Positions 62,375-64,000 of a stretch of 64,000 bases of DNA are shown here, piece after piece. The notes beneath the pieces were generated by a model, which worked only from the letters and a program-made list of their open reading frames with translations, did no database searches and was not told the origin of the DNA. The position numbers and the translations under genes were made by a program. How positions within the stretch are numbered: position 1 is the stretch's first letter; each line of letters starts with the position of its first letter. Origin of the DNA: Nostoc linckia z4 (lineage in GTDB: Bacteria > Cyanobacteriota > Cyanobacteriia > Cyanobacteriales > Nostocaceae); the NCBI RefSeq assembly GCF_002608075.1, contig NZ_LAHA01000018.1, forward strand, positions 27 through 64,026, written 5' to 3'.

Positions 62375-64000
62375 ATGACCTCGAACTCTCACCAAGCTTG
62401 GCAGGCAACTGGCCATGAAGAAACTTTACTGCACCGGATTACAAACCGTATCCGGCGGAGTTTAGAATTAGAAGATATTATCACAGTCACAACAGCAGAG
62501 GTGCGATCGCTACTGCAAACTGACAGAGTGATGATTTACAAATTTCATCCCGATGGTAGCGGTCAGGTCATTGCTGAATCAATTCACAATAATCGTTTAC
62601 CGTCACTACTAGGGCTAAATTTTCCTGCTGATGATATTCCATCTGCTGCCCGTGAATTATTTACAAAATCACGAGTGCGTTCTGTTGTCAATGTTGACAC
62701 TCAAGAAATCGGTCAAAGTCTCCTGCACGATTTAGAAAATGGAGAAACCATCTCAGAGGAAATCTTTTATCGTCCTGTAGACTCTTGCCATGTTGAATAT
62801 TTAAAGGCAATGGGGGTAAAGTCTAGTGTCGTAGCTCCTATTCTTGACCAAAATCAACTTTGGGGACTTTTGGTGTCTCATAATTCCCAAGCACGTTTGA
62901 TTTTAGAATCAGAACTACAAGCATTACAAATAATAGTCGATCAATTATCAGTTGCCATCGCTCAAAGTACCCTCTTGACTCAAGTCCGCAAAACAGCTGC
63001 CCAAGAAGCCATCATCAACAACATTGCTAGCCTGTTACATTCACTACCGACAATTGTATTGCAGCCAGCCCTAGAAGCCGCCGTTGCTGCCTTTGATGGT
63101 GTTGGTGGTCGGCTTTGCATTAGAAATGCAGCTTTTGATTACCACAATGGTAGCGTCACCAGTTTTACAGAATGCTTAATTCCCGGAAATACTTGTATAA
63201 AACTGTATACCTGCGGTCAGCAACCCATAATACCAAAACAAACCATATATCCACTCATAGAGCAGTATAGTGCGTGGCAGGAATACTTTAATTTTATAGA
63301 AGAATATGATGTTTGGCCGATTTTAGATATTTATCAAATTCCAGGCTGGCGAAGTTTGCAAATTGCTTTTGAAGCAACTAAAATTCGGAGTATGTTGGTG
63401 ATTCCACTCCACTATCGCCAACAGTTGTTGGGTTATTTAAGTATTTTCCGCAACGAAATAGATATAGAAACTCTCTGGGCGGGACAGTATGACACCGACA
63501 AGAGACAATTATACCCCCGGCGATCGTTTGAAGCTTGGCGCGAATCTAAAAAAGCACAGGTACAGCCGTGGACGCCTGAAGAAATTGAACTGGCTAAAAA
63601 TCTTGGTAAACACTTTGCTTCGGCAGTTCAGCAGTATGAATTATACCAACAAGTCCAAGTCTTCAATGAAAATTTAGAACATCAAGTTAAACGACGCACA
63701 ATGGAATTACAACGCACAGCCGAACAACAGCAAGCTGTGTTTAAAGTTATTGCCGAGATTCGTGAATCTTTGGAGACAGATACAATTTTTCAAACAACAA
63801 CCAAAGAAGTTTGTCAACTAATCAAAGCCGATCGCGTTTCTGTTTATCGTTTCGATGGTGATTGGGGTGGTGAATTTGTCGGGGATTTCGAGGCTGCTAG
63901 TCCATACTGGTCGAATGAATCCGAACTAGGGATTAATACTATTTGGAATGACACCTACTTGCAAGATACCCAAGGAGGACGCTACCGCCACAATGAAACA
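62375..64000 (+). CDS. Multi-GAF photosensor protein, 3' part beyond the window
   Basis: Open from ATG through the last base (542 codons, partial). GAF1, residues about 27-190, is phytochrome-like: TDRVMIYKFHPDGSGQVIAE, GLNFPADDIPSAAREL (DIP motif) and YRPVDSCHVEYLKAMGVKSS with Cys138-His139 where phytochromes bind bilin, then LWGLLVSHN. There is no PAS before it. A long second GAF-like region (190-430) follows, then a linker helix and GAF3 beginning AVFKVIAEIRESLETDTIFQ, with ADRVSVYRFDGDWGGEFVGD and YLQDTQGGRYRHNET, a pattern of cyanobacteriochrome GAFs. A histidine kinase C-terminus is likely but not visible. Confidence 0.85.
   Translation, partial: MTSNSHQAWQATGHEETLLHRITNRIRRSLELEDIITVTTAEVRSLLQTDRVMIYKFHPDGSGQVIAESIHNNRLPSLLGLNFPADDIPSAARELFTKSRVRSVVNVDTQEIGQSLLHDLENGETISEEIFYRPVDSCHVEYLKAMGVKSSVVAPILDQNQLWGLLVSHNSQARLILESELQALQIIVDQLSVAIAQSTLLTQVRKTAAQEAIINNIASLLHSLPTIVLQPALEAAVAAFDGVGGRLCIRNAAFDYHNGSVTSFTECLIPGNTCIKLYTCGQQPIIPKQTIYPLIEQYSAWQEYFNFIEEYDVWPILDIYQIPGWRSLQIAFEATKIRSMLVIPLHYRQQLLGYLSIFRNEIDIETLWAGQYDTDKRQLYPRRSFEAWRESKKAQVQPWTPEEIELAKNLGKHFASAVQQYELYQQVQVFNENLEHQVKRRTMELQRTAEQQQAVFKVIAEIRESLETDTIFQTTTKEVCQLIKADRVSVYRFDGDWGGEFVGDFEAASPYWSNESELGINTIWNDTYLQDTQGGRYRHNET

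Overview
The window looks like a chromosome segment of a filamentous, probably heterocyst-forming cyanobacterium of the Nostoc/Calothrix type. The evidence is the very frequent GCGATCGC (HIP1) octamer, many short tandem repeats of the 7-11 bp type known from Nostocales (STRR), Ycf51 and DUF2358 proteins, a Nostoc-type lactate/glycolate oxidase, an HSP20-tailed ArsA-like ATPase and a phytochrome-type GAF sensor. No phage, integrase or intact insertion sequence was seen. Genes are spread out, and many gaps are filled with repeats.

Layout. 0-5 kb: LysR regulator, aspartoacylase, a Tyr/Arg/His-rich secreted protein and a large NHL/propeller-like exported protein. 5.8-8.2 kb: two GT4 glycosyltransferases. 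9.3-11.4 kb: a repetitive beta-helix surface protein. 12-17.6 kb: MscS channel, S-adenosylhomocysteinase (ahcY), a HEPN-like protein and a small unknown. 18.5-21.3 kb: a phosphotransferase (APH fold) followed by a HopA1-family protein. This pairing resembles the split kinase/lyase dehydratases of class V lanthipeptide and thioamitide biosynthesis and is the best candidate for an uncharacterised system here. 21.5-24.5 kb: ChaB, DUF1345, HPP and a PLP aminotransferase. 24.6-29.2 kb: a 10-unit 21-bp tandem array, two 35/36-residue single-helix membrane proteins, two larger membrane proteins and a coiled-coil protein.

29.3-33.1 kb: tRNA-Gln, a MurB-like protein, a polysaccharide pyruvyl transferase and a WecG/TagA glycosyltransferase, suggesting cell-surface polysaccharide synthesis. 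33.6-40.8 kb: tRNA-Leu, an FMN oxidase, a nuclease-family fragment, an M48 protease, murA (apparently with a non-ATG start), a bestrophin channel and a VOC protein. 40.8-41.4 kb: three orphan terminator hairpins, two of them in duplicated units, probably small RNAs. 41.5-46.7 kb: SIMPL and ComFB proteins, YaaW and an O-antigen ligase whose frame is interrupted, still open, by a repeat insertion.

47.2-51.7 kb: a Tat-exported orthocaspase next to a TPR-CHAT protein, a candidate protease pair. 51.9-55.8 kb: Ycf51, an iron-type alcohol dehydrogenase and a translationally coupled aminotransferase. 55.9-58.0 kb: a compact arsenic operon (arsR, MIP channel, arsI, arsC) with two copies of an operator-like sequence. 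58.3-64 kb: two small proteins, a pair of direct repeats bracketing an ArsA/HSP20 ATPase, and the start of a multi-GAF photosensor that runs off the end of the window.

All functional names are from reading motifs by eye; no database search was possible.
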